Under the pieces are notes generated by a model, which was not told the origin of the DNA, made no database searches, and saw only the letters and a list, made by a program, of their open reading frames with translations. From positions 682,001 through 746,000 of the forward strand of contig OX388313.1 in the NCBI GenBank assembly GCA_947579605.1: 64,000 bases of DNA, given 5' to 3'. Positions 1 to 12,260 of this stretch are shown in pieces (position 1 is the first letter of the stretch; each line of letters begins with the position of its first letter). This stretch comes from Athripsodes cinereus. Taxonomy: Eukaryota > Arthropoda > Insecta > Trichoptera > Leptoceridae. Both the position numbers and the translations under genes were made by a program.

Positions 1-55
1 AGGAGGCTAGCCTACAGGGCCGGACTCTTCTACGAGGATGAAATGGAGATTACCG
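1..55 (+). CDS. MED13: MED13 exon a (5' cut by window edge)
   Basis: Reads [18 protein letters not shown] plus one base in frame 1, then a gtaagt donor at 56. The split codon with the next exon gives Gly. Confidence 0.8.
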
Positions 56-3000
56 GTAAGTGATACATTTACATTATTGATTGCAATCATTATTTTGACA
101 TTAGAGAATGTAAGTCTTGCATTCAGGAAACCATTGAAAGTACTTGAAATACACAAATATTTTGACAGTGCTGTAAATATCTGAACTCCCTTCTTCGTAT
201 CTTCTTTTCTAAAAGAATTATTCTGTGTCGTTTTCCTCATTGTTGAGAGTTGTGACTCGTAATCTTTTTGCCTCTACTACTTGATTAATCAATTAATCAT
301 ACCTTTCCAGTCTTCCCAACACATCACATTCCTCAGTGCTTCCACAGTTGTTAAGCCAATGGCTGACTTAATTTGATATGTCCCCCTTACAGGTAGTATC
401 CTCTTCCTCTTGTCCCTTCTTCGCCACCAATGATGATCAATCTTTCCATCCCTTTTTCTCTTACGTCTCATCTCAAGTTTTATTTTTCATTTAATTATAC
501 ATTTTATATTTCACTTTTGTTTATAATGTAAAGTAATTATGACCGAAGTGCTTTAGTTTCTTAAATTTATTATGAAAATAAGCAGTGTTATTTTTGCATG
601 ATACATTTTTGATATGTCATGTATGCATTTTTGTTATCTTGTTATAGTTGTATCCATTGTACCTAATATGTAATGTGGTCTGTGTTTATATTCCAGGTTC
701 AGCTAGAGACCCAGCAGAGTACAAAAGAGAAGGAGGAGCATTTGGAGATTCTAATAGAAGTAACGCAGCAGCATTAGTGGAATTAGTGAGGGAACAGTGT
801 AGTGTAATGAGTAACAGTGCAAGTGCATTGCAACAGTGTGCTATGGAGGCTTGGGAGGGTGTGGGGATGGGAAATAGTGGCAGTGGTAGTGCTAGTGGTA
901 GCAGGGTGCATCTACTGGAGTATCTGGACTGCAGTGACGCAGCCGCCCTGGCCCTGGAGGCTGCCGCTGGGCGGGGTGGGGCCGCGCTACACAAGTGGCC
1001 CTTCCTGCAGGCCCCGGCACCTGGAGCTGGTAGGCATGTGGTGCGACTCATGCGAGCGCTACAACCTCTGCTACAAGAGGCCATACAGAAGAAGTGCAGC
1101 ACGCGGATGTGGGATGCTGTCACTGGACCACTTACCTGGAGACAATTCCACCGTCTGGCTGGACGTGGCACGGAAGATTTGTGCGAACCACAGCCAGTAC
1201 CTCCTCTTCTTGTTGGACATGACCGGGACTGGTTAGCCTTGTCTCCCTACGCCCTCAACTATTGGGACAAACTCCTCCTAGAACCTTATTCCTACTCTCG
1301 AGACGCCGCCTATGTGGTGCTAGTGCCAGACACCCCACCCCTAGTGTCTAGAGTACGTTCCTTCTTCAGAGACTTGTCATCAGCGTACGAGCAGTGTCGT
1401 CTAGGCCGACACGCTCCCCTGGCCCGTGTGGCTAAGGACGGACTACTTAGAGTACCCAGAGCGCCTAGATCTGAACCTTTGGACGATTGGTTCAACAACC
1501 TACCTGATAATAATAATAGTGAAATTCTTAAACTTTATGCTCAGGTATGAATAAACTCATCACTATACTAGTATACATTATAGAGTAGAAAATATATGTA
1601 AATATCATTGACTGATTATCTGGTATAGGCTATACCACTATACAGTAACTTCTTATGAACAAACCAATGTGTTGAACTAATTAGTTTATTTTGATCTATG
1701 ACATTTTTGCAAATTCTCTTTACATGTTGAATCTTTATTTGATACAATTTATAAAAAGCTTCTCTCATCTTAGTCATTTTCTCCTTGTTTGGGATGATGA
1801 ATGACAGAATTAAAGATGAGAGCTATTGTACCTTACAAGATGAGGTATTTATAAGACAATGGGAGACTTTCTTCTAGGATCCTTGTAAGAATCCTCTTAT
1901 TGTCACTAATTATAATAATAATGTTGGCAGCTATCATACTTCATGAATCATTTTTACAATTAGTTATATATTAAGACATTCAGGGTGAGCGGCAAATCTC
2001 ATCTCTGAATTTAAGATGTAAAATGATATTATTTTTGAAAATGACAGCCACATGCCGAGTAAAGGAAATCAGCGTGTAACGTATGAGAATCTGTATGAAT
2101 GTAGAGAAAATTTACGTAAGTAAGGATGTAACAATACAGCGTTCTGATCTCTGCCGACCCCACTTGTAATATGGTGTAAGGTTATTATAATGTATTGTTT
2201 ATACCTCAGTTAGGTATTGTTGCACATCTACAGTAAGTGTTGTAGCAATTATTATTAGCTCCTAAAGTAGGTTATATTTATATTGGTATCACACAATAGG
2301 TTCTAGGCTTTTATTCAAGTACTCGTCTTTTAAATATGTATCTGGGTTTTGTTATAAACCCAAATACAACCTTATACACCGTTCACAGTAAGCTACTAAA
2401 AGCTTGTGTCGTGAAAGGGGAGTTTGCCGGTACCTGGTATCGAACCTCGGACCCCTTGTTCACGAGGCCGAGACTCTACCTCCAGGCTACTGACGAACCC
2501 GAATACCTTTGAGTACCTATTGGTAATAGTAGAAGGTGACACTCAGTACCATGTTGTATATAGGTTGTAGTGATGTAACGAATATTCGTATTCACATTCA
2601 CGAATATTCGCAGATTTCAAAGTATTCGCATTCGTGTTCGCAGAAAATATGCTAATGTTTTGAGAATATTATTTTGGTAATAAAGTATTGGAAATTCGGT
2701 AAAAGTACCAGATACTTACCTGGTACATTGTAGAAAAAGGTACTGCAAGAATATATTCTTTAAGAAAACCGTGGATTTATGAAATATGTATTTTAAATTC
2801 CTATACCATTTTGAAAATTCGGTGACAGGGGGGTAGAAATTTTAATGTTTGAGCAATTGTAGAAATTTAAGCAAGTCAATAGCGCTATTCGCATTCGAGA
2901 ATATCTAAAATCGTACATTTGTTACATTACTAATAGGTTGTATTGTAAATAAAGAATTAAAAGTGTACTGCCACATGTTTTCATTCTCCAGGAACATATT

Positions 3001-6000
3001 GTAAATTGTGATTGTACAGGAGTACATCACAGTTACAGTATATAGTACGCTAACTTTTCCATGCATCATTAATAAAATAATTATGAATAAATAATGTATG
3101 TTGAATTGTATTACAGACGTGTAGAGGAGTGTTGGGCCCCTTACTAAGCAGTGTACAATTGGACCACACACTACTGGAAGGTGATGGCAGCGGACACAGG
3201 AGATCTCCCCCCTCCTCCAATAATAGTAGCAGTAACAACAGCAACAGTAGTAACTCATCACAAGACAAACCGGCACCGTCACCAATGCCACCTCCGGACC
3301 ATCCACCCACACCCACCAATACCAATGAACATGGTCAGTATATTCTTAATATCTTCACTCAATGGCAATCTTCGCAAAAATACGAATCGATTATAATCGA
3401 CGATTGACACGCAAAACGGTTAAAGCACTAGAAACTTAGACAAAAGATTGGGAGATCCTTTCTTTTCTGGAACAAATATTTATTTTCATTTATTTTATTT
3501 TATTTTATTTTTATTTCAAATAAATAAAAATAGATATGTTGTATTAACAATTCATGTAAATATATTGTTTGTTAAGTGTGTGGTAATGTTATTTGTGTTA
3601 CAGATGGTGATAGTGGTTGTGGTGTGAGTGGTGTTAACAACAACACAGGAGGTCTGGGCGAGGGTGTATGTGGAGAGGGTGGCGGAGGAGAAGAGGAACC
3701 CTGCATAGTGGTGTACCTTGTGGAACCAGGGACGGGTGCGGACAGAAGGACCAGCTGCTTGGCTATGCTGAGAGCAGCGCACACATTGCTGTCCACACTG
3801 CCCGACCACATCAGGCCCAGTGTCTCTGTACAGGTACCAAATACATACACATATTCAATTATCTACGTAGTTGCTTAGATTTGAAAGTGACTTTTTTTTT
3901 CATCAGACATCTGATTCTGGCTTGCGCCCTGCCTAACTTTATTTTGTGTCGTTTTCGTGTAAAGAAGCAGAATTTTATTATTAGGTTAATATGGCTAATA
4001 AAAATGTTCTAAAATTTAGTAAAATTTCACATGAAATCTTCCATTGTTGAAAAAGGGACAAAAAGTAACTAAATTGAGGCAAAAATGCCTATAATATTCA
4101 TTTATTTATTCATTCTTTACAGTACATTAATAATTTCAAATTAAATATAAATCAATATACAGAGAGTGAATTTATCCCAAAGGCACTATCTCATCCATCT
4201 CATCCAAGTGGTCGTTTGAAAACTAGTTTTTTTATGATGACCTATGTCTTCATTACATGCAGTTATTTCACTGACTACCTTATTTGTGGGTGTTGGCGTG
4301 GATGGTATTGTATTGTAGGATCAAATAGTCACACAAATCAAGTGAAACAGTCTTATGACAAAGTTCCACAACTTTTAAACATTAAACTTTAGGAAATTTT
4401 GCTGTTATATTTATTGCAATGTATTGTTATATCATTTCCAGTTGATATCATTTGAGTCGATCTGCGACGCTGAGCCCAGCAACAGTGGTAGTAATAATAA
4501 CAATAAGATTGGTGGAGCACCATGCAGACGTGGTACTACACTGCGCTCCCTGGCCCTCTCGGTGTTCTCACAGTGCAGGAGACAGCTGCAGCACACATCA
4601 AACATCAAGTCACTCACAGGATTCGGCACAGCTGCCAACGCCGACCTTTTCCTCAAATCCAAAGACGTAAGTCACAATTTTTTGTAATCATAATAATCAA
4701 GTAGACGATTTGTTTTGCACTGTTTTGTGGTATTGTTGAAATATCTTTATTTCTCGGATATTTCAGGAGTCCAAGAACTCCTATTTATCCGTTTAGGTGA
4801 AGATTTTTTTTTTTTTTTTATATTTGGACTCTCTCTATTCTAATACAACTATGCCAGTGTTGGCATCTACTGTTTTGTGGTAAACTCATTTCACGGTCGT
4901 CTTATACCAGGTATCCAACTTTTTAGCTTTCTTGAGCAAAATTAGAAACAAGATGAGTTGTTTTGGGCCACACATAAAATATATGCCAAATTCTAACTCA
5001 AAATTGAGGATCTGAATATTAACATCTGCAACTACCATTTGCATTTAAAATCCTTGGAGATGAAGGGAGGAATCAAGCTCCTTTCTTACCTTCCAAGTAT
5101 GTGTTCCTAAACAAAGAATTGTTTTAACATATTTTTTTATTTGTTTACAGGAGAAAAACAGAATGCCATACCGTCTGTATGCACCACCTTACATCCTAGC
5201 ACCACCGCGACCATTAAAAGACATTGCCGATACATTTGGTCAATCTGCGCCTGAGGCGTGCTCCGTGTTGTATCTGTCCTACTGCCTGTCCGCAGATCAG
5301 AGTTGGCTGCTGGGCGTTTGTACAGATGGACGGGGAGAATTATTAGAGTCTATAACTATCAATATCGATGTTCCTGGCAGAGCTAGACGAAGAAGAGCAC
5401 CACCCGCTAGGCGTCTCGGCCTCACTAAACTCATGGATTTCACACTTGGAGTCATGAGTCAGTCAGTGCAGCCGTGGCGCTTAGTGGTAGGACGTATCGG
5501 GAGGATAGGACATGGAGAACTCAAAGGTAATGAAAAAAATATATTTTTGCAGATCAGACTCGTGAAGATGTACTGACACCTATAGCTTATCGAATTAAAG
5601 ATTTTTATTTATTTCTATAAAAAGAGGTTTTGTGATGTATTAAAACATGTTTTAAAACTTTATTTTAAAACTATTCACTTTTTCATGAGTGAAGAAACCA
5701 TTGAAGGAAGAACCATACACTGTTATCTATACGTGTGTTGCATAATGTAACTAACTATTTCTATTTTTGTGTATAGGATGGAGTTGGTTGCTATCAAAGA
5801 AGAACTTATTGCGAGCATCACAAAGTTTACGTGAAGTGTGTTCATCCTGCTCACTCTTATACCCCGGCAACACGCCGTGCATCCTGAGCGCCTGCCTAGT
5901 GTCCACAGAGCCCGACTCAGCACTACGCCTGCTGGCCGACCAATTCACTCCAGATGAACGCTTCTCACAGGCCTCAATAGCCTCACATCTCAGCACACCC

Positions 6001-8600
6001 CAAGATGTTTCCTGCACACATATACTTGTCTTCCCAACCAGTGCAACCACCACGGTAACAATATTTTAATATTACTCCAATATCATTTTTCATAATGGCT
6101 ATCAAACTACAACACAATTGCATCTTTCAGAGAGTTGCTGATGAACTAACTGCATAGAATGATACTTTTTTTTTTTGTAACTGCATCTAAAAATCCTGTG
6201 TATGCAGGCTTGTGTTGCCCACTGGGAAATTCAGCTTTTAGATGCCTTCCCACAGATATTTATATCTTGAAATTAATGTAATACTATCTGGGATATAGTT
6301 CCTCTGACCTGTTCTTGATCAGAGATGTATTAGTCAAATATTTTGACTAATAATTACTACGGGGTTCAACCATACAAAATGTACATAAGTATGTTAATTT
6401 TATTGTCAGTTGTAAGCCATATCTTGTTAATGCTCTAGTGAGAATTCGTTGAACTGTTTTGCAAGAATGGCTGTAAATTTTATTCTATTTTATTGCAGTC
6501 ATCCCAGACAGCATTCCAAGAGCAGCACATCAACGACCCAGACCTGGGAGATGATGATTTGCTTGAAGTGTTCAACGGGGATGATATGGCGGAGGGCATA
6601 GATGGCATGGACGGGGACTTCCGGGACATATGGAACTGGACCAGCCCCGGTGGCAGCACCGGGGAGGGACAGGAAGGACTGGGGGGAACGGGAGGGGGCT
6701 CCACATCACGGCCTGGCTCACACGATAGAGACAACAACATGCAGGGACCACATGGATCACCCATGGACGATGGCAACAATAGGGTCAGTACACTTGTCAC
6801 TCATTTGCTCTTGAAGTTCCCCTGAAACATAAAACAGACAAACCTTTACAATTCCGAACTTTATGCTATTTGAAATGCAGTCTTCTAATATCTTTCTAGA
6901 AAAATAAGTTCATAATTTGGCGAATATCGCCAGGACTCCAATATCGTTAGCCATTTGAACTGTGTGAACAAAATGATAGCTTGTCTGAAACGATGAAAAC
7001 TAGTGAAAACGATATTGTCTCAAGTTGATCACCTTTCAATATTTTAATTTGGTGGAGCGATTCACGCATGCGTAGATATTCGCGGCGTCCATATCTATGG
7101 TAAAAACTTTATAACCTATAAATTTTATAATGTTTCCTGCTTCGTGACAGCTATTATCTTTGTTGTTGGTTTGTGGCGTTTGTTTCCTTAATTAAAAGGC
7201 GCCTTATAACCTCTACTATAACATTTTAAAATAAAAATAAACACTTCGCGATCTCTATCTCAACGTCCACCATTTTGAAAATGATGTCAAAATCAAAACG
7301 CATTTGACAGATTGTTTCTATATCGGTGGACTGTGTGAACAGGTGTGACGATCAATGGGTGTCCGGCGAATTTTGTTTTTTCGCCTGGCAATATATTTTG
7401 AAATTCCCCTGGTGATATTCGCCAAATGTGAACACCCCATAGCCATTGAAACTAAACTTGATATGTATTATTGTTACTTTGTAATAATAATTGAACTGCT
7501 AAAACTAACAAATCAACCTTCAGTTCAAAACTTATTACTGATTAGGTATCTCAGCTCAAAGTTGGTGTGATATAAAACATTGCTGCATAATATTATGTGT
7601 ATTTTGTGCTGTTGCAATACAATGTGCATGTGATAATTGCTTAGATGAAAGAAATCACTACATAATGATGATCTCGCCACTGCACATCATTTCATTTTTC
7701 TTATGCAAACTGAACTGTTGATTTTGCTATATGAATGATGATGTGCAAGAAGAATAAAATAAGTATATAAATAATTCATAATGTATGTGTTTTGTGTTGT
7801 GAACAGTGTATGGGAGGGGGAGGATGGGAAGAAGTGGGCACCCTACTACAGCAGCCCCTGGCTTTGGGCTATCTGGTGAGCACGGCTCCGCTAGGCCGCA
7901 TGCCCCGCTGGTGGTGGGCAGCATGTCCACATGCCTCACCCCACTGCCCCGCCTTCCTCAAGACGGCCCTACACCTGCACTGTCCCTCGGTGCAGGCAGC
8001 TGAAGATCTGCTCAATCCGCCTACACACACACAGCCGGGGCCACCTCCTCATCCATTGGACTCCACTTACACCACAGATGTTCTTAGGTAATTATGCATT
8101 TTTAATTCATTATAATAATCTTTTATTTTATAATACACACCACCATATAAGTATAATAAGTTGATCTGCCGCTCTGTTTTTTGGAGAGAGCACCAATGTA
8201 TTCAAGAACAGGCTTGACAATTTACAGTGATATCCAAATGAGTGGATATCTAGTGCATCAGCTTTAAGCTGTCTGCTTGATCGGAATCAGTAATAATAAT
8301 GTCACGAATTTCAAAATCTTGTACAAAATGCTTTACAAATACCTGCCTGCCTTTTTTAACATCTTCACCATGTTCTTTGATACAAAATTTATAAATTTAC
8401 TGTTTTTGTGTTTAATTAAAGCTGTTTTAAAATCTAAAAAATATGTTTTTTTTAAATATAATTTCAGATATGTATTAGAAGGCTACAATGCCCTATCATG
8501 GCTGGCGATAGACTGCAACACCCAGGACAGGCTCTCATGTCTGCCTGCACACGTGCAGGTGCTAATGCAGCTCTACCACTTTACGGCGGCACTTGTCTAA
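1..8600 (+). CDS. MED13: Mediator complex subunit 13, C-terminal part (partial gene, 10 exons)
   Basis: Exons 1-55, 697-1544, 3117-3333, 3604-3833, 4442-4666, 5151-5526, 5777-6054, 6499-6783, 7807-8087 and 8468-8600 join in frame into 975 codons ending in TAA. Every junction is GT-AG and every phase matches. The last exon reads [13 protein letters not shown], then TQDRLSCLP, closely matching the conserved MED13 C-terminus. Exon 2 carries the [16 protein letters not shown] and [17 protein letters not shown] blocks of the MID/PIWI-like half. In the known family, MED13 links the CDK8 kinase module (CDK8, cyclin C, MED12) to core Mediator in the nucleus and regulates RNA polymerase II transcription. 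Low-complexity Ser/Asn, Gly and Asp stretches in exons 3, 4 and 8 fit disordered loops. The N-terminal half lies upstream of the window. The alternative, MED13L, is a vertebrate duplicate and does not apply to an insect. Confidence 0.95.
697..1544 (+). CDS. MED13: MED13 exon b, MID/PIWI-like region
   Basis: The acceptor is ttccag at 691-696 and the donor gtatga at 1545. The exon encodes about 283 residues, starting [14 protein letters not shown] and holding an Ala/Ser-rich stretch, the [10 protein letters not shown] block, [31 protein letters not shown] and the long helix [17 protein letters not shown]. It is the largest and most conserved coding block in the window and is distinctly GC-rich against its introns. 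Confidence 0.95.
1974..2185 (+). repeat. Decayed LINE 3'-end / dispersed repeat relics in MED13 intron
   Basis: Positions 1974-2036 match the middle of the cggcatatcccac family (gacattcagg ... gaatttaagatgtaaaatg). Positions 2060-2180 match the MRNWMNVEEAK LINE 3' end seen better at 16155 and 31795. Reading frames are broken. Confidence 0.55.
2332..2500 (-). repeat. tRNA-derived SINE, copy 1 (MED13 intron)
   Basis: Read on the minus strand it opens with gttcgtcagtagcctgga (A-box region), has a B-box ggttcgataccag with one mismatch around 2438-2450, and ends in the tail aacccagatacatattt. It lies in the intron between exons b and c, antisense to MED13. Confidence 0.85.
2568..2932. mobile_element. 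hAT-type MITE with 8-bp TSD
   Basis: The 365-bp element opens tagtgatgtaac and closes gttacattacta. It is flanked by a perfect 8-bp direct repeat ataggttg at 2560-2567 and 2933-2940. The inner ends keep repeated cgaatattcg motifs. No coding capacity. An 8-bp duplication with TAGNGATG ends is typical of hAT elements. Confidence 0.88.
3117..3333 (+). CDS. MED13: MED13 exon c
   Basis: The acceptor is attacag and the donor gtcagt at 3334. It encodes [23 protein letters not shown] followed by a Ser/Asn-rich then Pro-rich low-complexity segment, probably a disordered loop. It enters in phase 0 and leaves one base. Confidence 0.9.
3604..3833 (+). CDS. MED13: MED13 exon d
   Basis: The acceptor is ttacag and the donor gtacca at 3834. 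A Gly/Glu-rich stretch leads into the [12 protein letters not shown] beta strand and [20 protein letters not shown], a conserved piece of the PIWI-like fold. Confidence 0.92.
4098..4205 (-). repeat. LINE 3'-tail relic (gcgataaactcgcc family)
   Basis: Holds tttatttattcattcttta, then cagtacatt and sequence like tcaatatacagagagtgaat, the reverse complement of the family tail seen intact at 56935-57035. Lies in the MED13 intron before exon e. Confidence 0.6.
4442..4666 (+). CDS. MED13: MED13 exon e
   Basis: Bounded by tttccag and gtaagt, in phase 0 at both ends (75 codons). It encodes [11 protein letters not shown], a short Asn run, then [18 protein letters not shown] and the Gly-Phe-Gly loop [19 protein letters not shown]. 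Confidence 0.92.
5151..5526 (+). CDS. MED13: MED13 exon f
   Basis: Bounded by gtttacag and gtaatg. It encodes [20 protein letters not shown], then [26 protein letters not shown], a strand-rich region conserved in MED13. The later [10 protein letters not shown] run is basic. Confidence 0.95.
5777..6054 (+). CDS. MED13: MED13 exon g
   Basis: The acceptor is gtatag and the donor gtaaca at 6055. It encodes [22 protein letters not shown], then [29 protein letters not shown]. The phases (1 in, 0 out) match both neighbours. Confidence 0.93.
6499..6783 (+). CDS. MED13: MED13 exon h, acidic/Gly-rich segment
   Basis: Bounded by attgcag and gtcagt (95 codons). It opens with [10 protein letters not shown] and [14 protein letters not shown], followed by Gly/Ser/Asp-rich low-complexity sequence; fits a flexible acidic loop of MED13. 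Confidence 0.9.
6902..7439. mobile_element. Harbinger-like MITE, copy 1 (MED13 intron)
   Basis: About 538 bp, matching the element at 62088-62623 along its full length with scattered substitutions. The right end gattcgccaaatgtgaacacc-like terminus is clear (gatattcgccaaatgtgaac); the left end is decayed. No intact coding sequence; a short open frame inside is fortuitous. Confidence 0.75.
7807..8087 (+). CDS. MED13: MED13 exon i
   Basis: The acceptor is tgaacag and the donor gtaatt at 8088. It encodes [29 protein letters not shown], then [17 protein letters not shown] and a Pro-rich linker. The LGYLVSTA block is a hallmark of the MED13 C-terminal region. Confidence 0.94.
8468..8600 (+). CDS. 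MED13: MED13 terminal exon
   Basis: The acceptor is atttcag. The last 44 codons read [18 protein letters not shown] through [16 protein letters not shown], then TAA. This is the family's conserved C-terminal end, so the stop is natural, not a break. Confidence 0.96.
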
Positions 8601-10450
8601 TGCGCCCTGCCCTTCGTACTCAAGTTACCAGACAACCTCTACGTACCAGTTACTACTTCTACTAATTCTGTTATTATTTATTACCTGTTACGTCATACGT
8701 TCTACTCGCTTAAGATCTCACCTAACACATGTCATATCTGCAACGTGTCTACTATCTTACCCAACACATCTGCAGCATAGTTAACCTGGAATATATTTAC
8801 AGTGATAGGTTAAGAAGAAGGATTATTAATTCTTCCGTTCGGAATACACTTCGCTTTAAAAGAAAAATATCTTTGATGCAGTCAATCTGTTAGTTATAAT
8901 TTATGTGTGGCATTTGTTATTGACAGATTTAGAGATTTGTTCTCGTTTTATTTGCCTATCATTGAAATCTACTCAAAATCAAATTGTTAAACAATCAAAA
9001 TCATGAGTGTTGTGAATATTTAATATAAATTTTTATTACAAAAATTCAGTGCTTGTAAAAAGTTGTGGAGTCAAGAAAATGTTAAGCAGTTGTTTTATTT
9101 AAAAATAATTATAGTGAATTTGGAAGAAATCTTTGCTGCATGTGTGCCCACCAGTTTGATTTTGTCCTATATATTTATTTCATTCTTTGAAAAGCTTGTA
9201 CATATGAAGTGATGCATTTTTAATGATCAAAATGAATTTCCCCACGTTTGTGCATATGTAGTGTTAGGTGGATGTTGCATGTGATAACATCGCTGCCATC
9301 CAAAGTGTTACATACATACAAACCCACTGTGCAGTGCGTGTATGAATGTAGTATTGAAATAAAACGAAAGAAAGTGCATGAGAGCGAGCGAGCGTAAAGG
9401 ACCTATTACTATATAATTATGTTATTATGTACTTGTATAAACCCGTAAGTAACGTGGCACATGACATGTGGTGTGCGTGTGGTGTCGTTAGTGCCACCCG
9501 GCATGTATGCAAGGTTATATTTGTATTACGTTATATAAAGATGTTGACTGTGATCTGTAATCTATTTTATCATGTATTATTATTTCTATTGCTTATTTTA
9601 CAAGCTTAATATATTTTTATACAATTTGATTGTATACAACCAATTTGTCGAGTTTGATCACCAATTGAAACAAAGAATTTGTGATGAAGAATAATTTTCA
9701 ATCATGAGATATTATATTTTGTGAAAAAAAATATTGAACTTTTCAACAAGAGCTGATGTTTGGTTGTATGCATGTTTGGATTGTATGAAATATATATTAT
9801 TGTTGAAAAACACAAATGGCTAATTTAGCAAATTAAAAATTAGGTGATTAGTCATTTTGCTCTGTGCGTGTGTTTGGTTTTGGTTTAGCATAAATGTTTG
9901 AACTCAATTCCATGTTGATTCAAAGAATTTTTGACAGTGCATAATTTTTCATATGCACACGTACAGGCCTTGCTTGCTTTTTATAGTATTATATTATATG
10001 TATGTATATTCATTTTGATATTGTTTATCTACTATGCATAATATTTATATTTCTCTTTTACACTTGCGTGTCTCTGTATTTGTTTCTCTTTTTGGACAGT
10101 GAGAGATTTGTTTAACAAGTTTTGCTGCATAGATTTTTGCCTCATAACACTGGAAAAATTTATAATATCATCCTTGCGTTTTTAAAATATTGCAGTATTT
10201 TAAAGATCATAATTAAATCTGTATTCATAATACTATTTTGAATTTAACGTAAGGCAAATTTAGACAATTTGTGCCATACATACAGTGGGGCATAATTGCT
10301 CACCAGCAAAAGATTGTGTATGTCAGTCAGCTAAGTTGGATGTGTTAAGAGAGCTTTATTTCCTAGTTACAAATTATGAATCATGGATTTTATTTGTAAC
10401 CGGTGGACTTACTACTGCATGTAATAAACACACAAACTGTTCTCTCCATG
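8601..10450 (+). other. MED13 3' UTR and candidate polyadenylation sites
   Basis: AT-rich non-coding DNA follows the stop. AATAAA hexamers that could end the mRNA sit at 9358-9363 and 10423-10428. No repeats were recognised between 8601 and 10700. Which signal is used cannot be told without transcripts. Confidence 0.5.
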
Positions 10451-10734
10451 CCAATACGAATTGAAGATGTTAAATGAATACATGACTTACAGTACACTTG
10501 ACAGAAAACAACAGGAGACCTGTTCTTTACAGAGTACTCGATGGTTTTGTTTTAATGCAATTACAAATTAGCTTGATTTCTATCACAGCTAAAAGGTTGG
10601 TGCACTCGTTCATCATACAAAGCATGCCAACAAAGATGTATGGAAATGAGATTTGGATAGGGTTGTAGAAGGATGAAAGCGCTATAAATACAGTAAAAAA
10701 ATAAGATTGTGACTGTCTGAGGATCAAATGACAA

Positions 10735-10915
10735 GATCGTATAAGCAAGATCCTACAGGACGGACACGGGTGGAGCACATTGAATAATAAAGCATGCATG
10801 AGGAATTGTATGAATGTGACGGAAGCAAAAAATGTGTTCAAGGATAGAAGTGGACCTCGATCATCTCTGCCTACCCAGCAAGGGAAGCGCAATGTGATGG
10901 TGATGAGAATAAACT
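10735..10915 (+). repeat. Decayed LINE 3' end (MRNCMNV-type)
   Basis: Translates to ACMRNCMNVTEAKNVFKDR and, after a one-base frame change, KWTSIISAYPAREA. The same terminal motif occurs at 16200, 31850 and (minus strand) 59080-59215. A 5'-truncated relic. Confidence 0.65.
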
Positions 10916-11901
10916 GATAATTTGGATTCTTTTGAAAATCTCAATACTTCTTCTCCTCCACTGTCTCAATTATAGAGGAATAAGGTACACAGTGCAAGTG
11001 TTTTTTTACTTAGCCTATATTATATTGTAGGAATATTTTTTATTAGCGCTGTTTTTTTTTTAAGTGTTTTCTTATTTTTTATTACCACGAGTCAAAAGTT
11101 ACTACACTACTATTTTATTGTTAATTAAGGAGTCATTTTTTTGTATATTTTTGGTATTTATTTTGTTACTCTTTTTATAATGGAATAATTTTTGTCTAAT
11201 TTATTTTTTTATAAACGGAAATAATTTTTTTAAAGAAATATTCATAATTTTTGTTTATTAAAAGATTTTATTTGAAAACTTAGCATTATACAACATATCG
11301 TTTCCTATCAATTTTCCACTGTTTTTTTTTATATCATTTTGAAACCAATTTCAAAATCAACCACTTTGGTTTACTATGCAAACAGTATAACTCCATTTCT
11401 TAAATTTATATTTCAAATCTCATTACACATGTGCATATGGATTTTTTGAATAGATAATTTCATGCACTCTCAGTAAATGTTTGTCTTTAGGACAAAAGAA
11501 GGGTAATATGTAGTTTATATATACATCTTATTATTTTCACAATCCAATTATTCCATATTGGAATGGAGAATATTTTTTTTATCAAATGATAATATTTATT
11601 TTGTTATCTTAAGACAGATTATCCATCTATCTCATGAAAGTGTTTGCCGCGAATAAGGTAGCCAGCGTATGCACTGTATTTAAATGACAGATGCGTAATA
11701 AATCAATGGTGTTTGATTATAAAGTTGTGTTTTAAGACTCATTATTTTCTATTTCTTAGCACTAATGTCACTGAAGTTGAATCCCACGTTTATATAAATG
11801 TATATATAGATGATATTTTGCGTCAATTTCGATATAGTCAATGTTTCCCTTAAACAATGCCCTTTTATAAATAAATTATACATTATGAATAACATAATTA
11901 C

Positions 11902-12006
11902 GTGAATTGTAACACGTCATTAGTGAATTGTATCACGTCATTGGTGAATTGTAACACATCATTAGTGCATTGTAACATGTCATTAGTGAACTGTAAAACG
12001 TCAGTA
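11902..12006 (+). repeat. 21-bp minisatellite, 5 units
   Basis: Five adjacent units of gtgaattgtaacacgtcat plus two bases begin at 11902, 11923, 11944, 11965 and 11986, each with 1-4 changes. The unit length keeps one frame open, giving a fortuitous Cys/Asn/Thr/Ser-Leu-Val heptad in a 71-codon frame. Nothing suggests a real protein. Confidence 0.9.
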
Positions 12007-12164
12007 GTTTTGAACATGTCGAAATGTCTCATTTGTCAACATGCATATGGTTGTAATCTCTCAGGATGTCCTCTAATCAATCTGCAAAATATTATCGTCA
12101 ACAAAATATTGTTTTAATAGTAGACGAATTGCGTTTCATATATTTTTTCATATTCGAGTAAAAA

Positions 12165-12260
12165 GAAGCCTCCTTCATTCAGAGCGATGTGAGTTCATTG
12201 ATTCGCTTCTTCCCACCACATTCCTAACACTTCGATGTTATTGGAGTTGTGTATTGTCAA
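12165..12260 (+). repeat. Degenerate dispersed repeat, copy 1 of 3
   Basis: Shares a gagtcacct-like block, cccacgacattcc and cttcgatgtc-like segments in the same order with 25885-25980 and 41355-41475. Family unknown. Confidence 0.4.

Noticed and set aside
686..1171. 161-codon minus-strand open frame
   Set aside because: Antisense shadow of MED13 exon b; Ala/Leu/Ser-rich composition comes from the GC-rich coding strand.
817..1236. 139-codon plus-strand open frame
   Set aside because: Out-of-frame shadow of the same MED13 exon.
2905..3325. Two minus-strand frames with Tyr/Cys and Leu runs
   Set aside because: Antisense of MED13 exon c low-complexity sequence.
11902..12006. CRISPR-like array
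   Set aside because: Direct repeats without spacers in a eukaryotic genome; a minisatellite.
11902..12117. 71-codon frame with heptad repeats
   Set aside because: Produced by the 21-bp minisatellite; no start context or conserved feature.
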